31,592 nt of DNA from an uncultured Eggerthellaceae bacterium (GTDB lineage Bacteria; Actinomycetota; Coriobacteriia; Coriobacteriales; Eggerthellaceae). Below, one piece after another: positions 31,114 through 31,592 of the stretch (its first letter is position 1; the number at the start of each line of letters is the position of its first letter). Below the pieces are notes generated by a model. It saw only the letters and a program-made list of their open reading frames with translations, made no database searches and was not told where the DNA came from. The stretch covers positions 1 through 31,592 of the forward strand of contig CAKTXN010000009.1 in assembly GCA_934630905.1 (NCBI GenBank), given 5' to 3'. Made by a program: the position numbers and the translations under genes.

Positions 31114-31323
31114 TTAGATCATGATGCTTTTGGCCATTTGCTCGGAAAGAGCCACGCGGGTGCCCTTCACGTTAACGATGATGTTGCCATCGAAATGTGA
31201 AACGACCGTGATGGGTTCGCCCGGCAAAAATCCCATGTCCTGCAAATGACGGCCAAGATCGCCACCCACTTTGAGCTGCTTGACACGGTAATTGCCCGTT
31301 TCCCTAAGCTCTGATAACACCAT
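31114..31323 (-). CDS. feoA: FeoA family protein (first)
   Basis: A 69-residue FeoA-like protein with the core GRHLQDMGFLPGEPITVV and the closing VNVKGTRVALSEQMAKSIMI, typical of FeoA. ATG 31323 follows AGGAAC. It is the first gene after the promoter with boxes A and B, so probably the head of the feo transcript. The two FeoA proteins are clearly different from each other, which suggests separate roles. Confidence 0.92.
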   Translation of the reverse strand: MVLSELRETGNYRVKQLKVGGDLGRHLQDMGFLPGEPITVVSHFDGNIIVNVKGTRVALSEQMAKSIMI

Positions 31324-31363
31324 GATGTTCCTCGCTTCCCTTTGCTTCTCCTAAACAAAAGCG

Positions 31364-31381
31364 TGTTAGCTTTGGTGAACA
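31364..31381. promoter_or_regulatory. Putative iron-responsive operator, box A
   Basis: TGTTAGCTTTGGTGAACA, 24 bases from box B in the same orientation, just downstream of the promoter on the minus strand. Confidence 0.65.
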
Positions 31382-31386
31382 AACAG

Positions 31387-31415
31387 ATGTTAGCGGCGGT
31401 GAACTCCTACGTCAA
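31387..31415 (-). promoter_or_regulatory. feoA promoter overlapped by box B
   Basis: On the minus strand TTGACG (31410-31415), a 17-base spacer and TAACAT (31387-31392) form a near-consensus promoter. Box B, TGTTAGCGGCGGTGAACT (31388-31405), covers the -10 and most of the spacer. Bound protein here would block RNA polymerase. Confidence 0.7.
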
Positions 31416-31544
31416 TACTTGGAATGAAAAAAGTTCAATAACGTTAACACCAATGGGTAAAAGGGAAAGGGCGCGGCAGGTGTGCTGGTGCGGCGCGCGG
31501 CGGGGGCGGTGGCACGGGTAGCGTGCCGATTGTTGGTGTAACAA

Positions 31545-31589
31545 CTCCGTTTGGGAGCGGCGGGCTTTAGCCCGCCCGAGCAAACGGAG
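31545..31589. terminator. Long hairpin at window end
   Basis: CTCCGTTTG (31545-31553) pairs with CAAACGGAG (31581-31589), with an inner stem GGCGGGC-TTTA-GCCCGCC (31559-31576). It is probably a terminator of a gene lying beyond the right edge. The flanking 31410-31540 holds a short GGCACG/CGTGCC hairpin (31511-31527) and no gene. Confidence 0.55.
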
Positions 31590-31592
31590 CAT

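Noticed and set aside
31407..31592. 61-codon open frame at the window's right edge (-)
   Set aside because: No ribosome binding site or family; it overlaps the feoA promoter region and a long hairpin.

Overview
The window looks like the chromosome of an anaerobic actinobacterium of the class Coriobacteriia, most likely an Eggerthellales/Slackia-type gut or oral organism. I infer this from moderately GC-rich DNA, GTG starts behind strong Shine-Dalgarno sites, a Ccm (System I-like) cytochrome c maturation cluster in an otherwise Gram-positive-looking gene set, an anaerobic Feo iron system, and alanine-rich proteins. I cannot assign a genus from the sequence alone.

Layout. 1-5.3 kb (+ strand): purA and purD (purine synthesis), a large palindromic spacer, a HemW-like radical SAM protein and a small membrane protein. 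5.3-8.3 kb (- strand): an NhaD-type Na+/H+ antiporter followed by an M20 dipeptidase carrying a 9-bp tandem repeat. 8.5-9.8 kb: an Rrf2-family regulator with a cysteine triad (-) and an orphan prepilin peptidase (+). 10.0-12.8 kb: an AT-rich island with two zinc-ribbon proteins of unknown role and a RelB-like/PIN toxin-antitoxin pair with a perfect operator dyad. 12.9-17.0 kb: tRNA-Phe, an AEC transporter, an EamA transporter (-), tRNA-Leu and a GNAT-Nudix fusion. 17.2-21.0 kb (- strand): a three-gene membrane module (double zinc-ribbon membrane protein, TPM-domain protein, SPFH protein with three zinc ribbons) whose make-up matches Bacillus subtilis ydjG-ydjH-ydjI, without a pspA. 21.4-27.3 kb (+ strand): ccmE-F-A-B-C-D. 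27.3-31.3 kb (- strand): a ferrous iron block of two feoA genes, feoB, a FeoB-associated Cys-rich membrane protein and a small HMA metal-binding protein.

How it fits together. The Feo block imports Fe(II). The Ccm genes move heme across the membrane and attach it to c-type cytochromes. CcmE is unusual: it carries the cysteine CXXXY heme-attachment motif of the so-called System I* and has a second OB-fold domain. No ccmG, ccmH or ccmI is present here. An 18-bp motif, TGTTAGCnnyGGTkAACw, occurs three times, only upstream of feoA and feoB, and one copy overlaps the -10 and spacer of a good promoter. This is the clearest new regulatory signal in the window.

Other recurrent signals are alanine/aspartate-rich inserts that interrupt conserved folds in several unrelated proteins, and an exact 33-bp palindromic element found twice, each time 3' of a gene and in the same orientation relative to it. 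I saw no CRISPR array, insertion sequence, prophage or rRNA.
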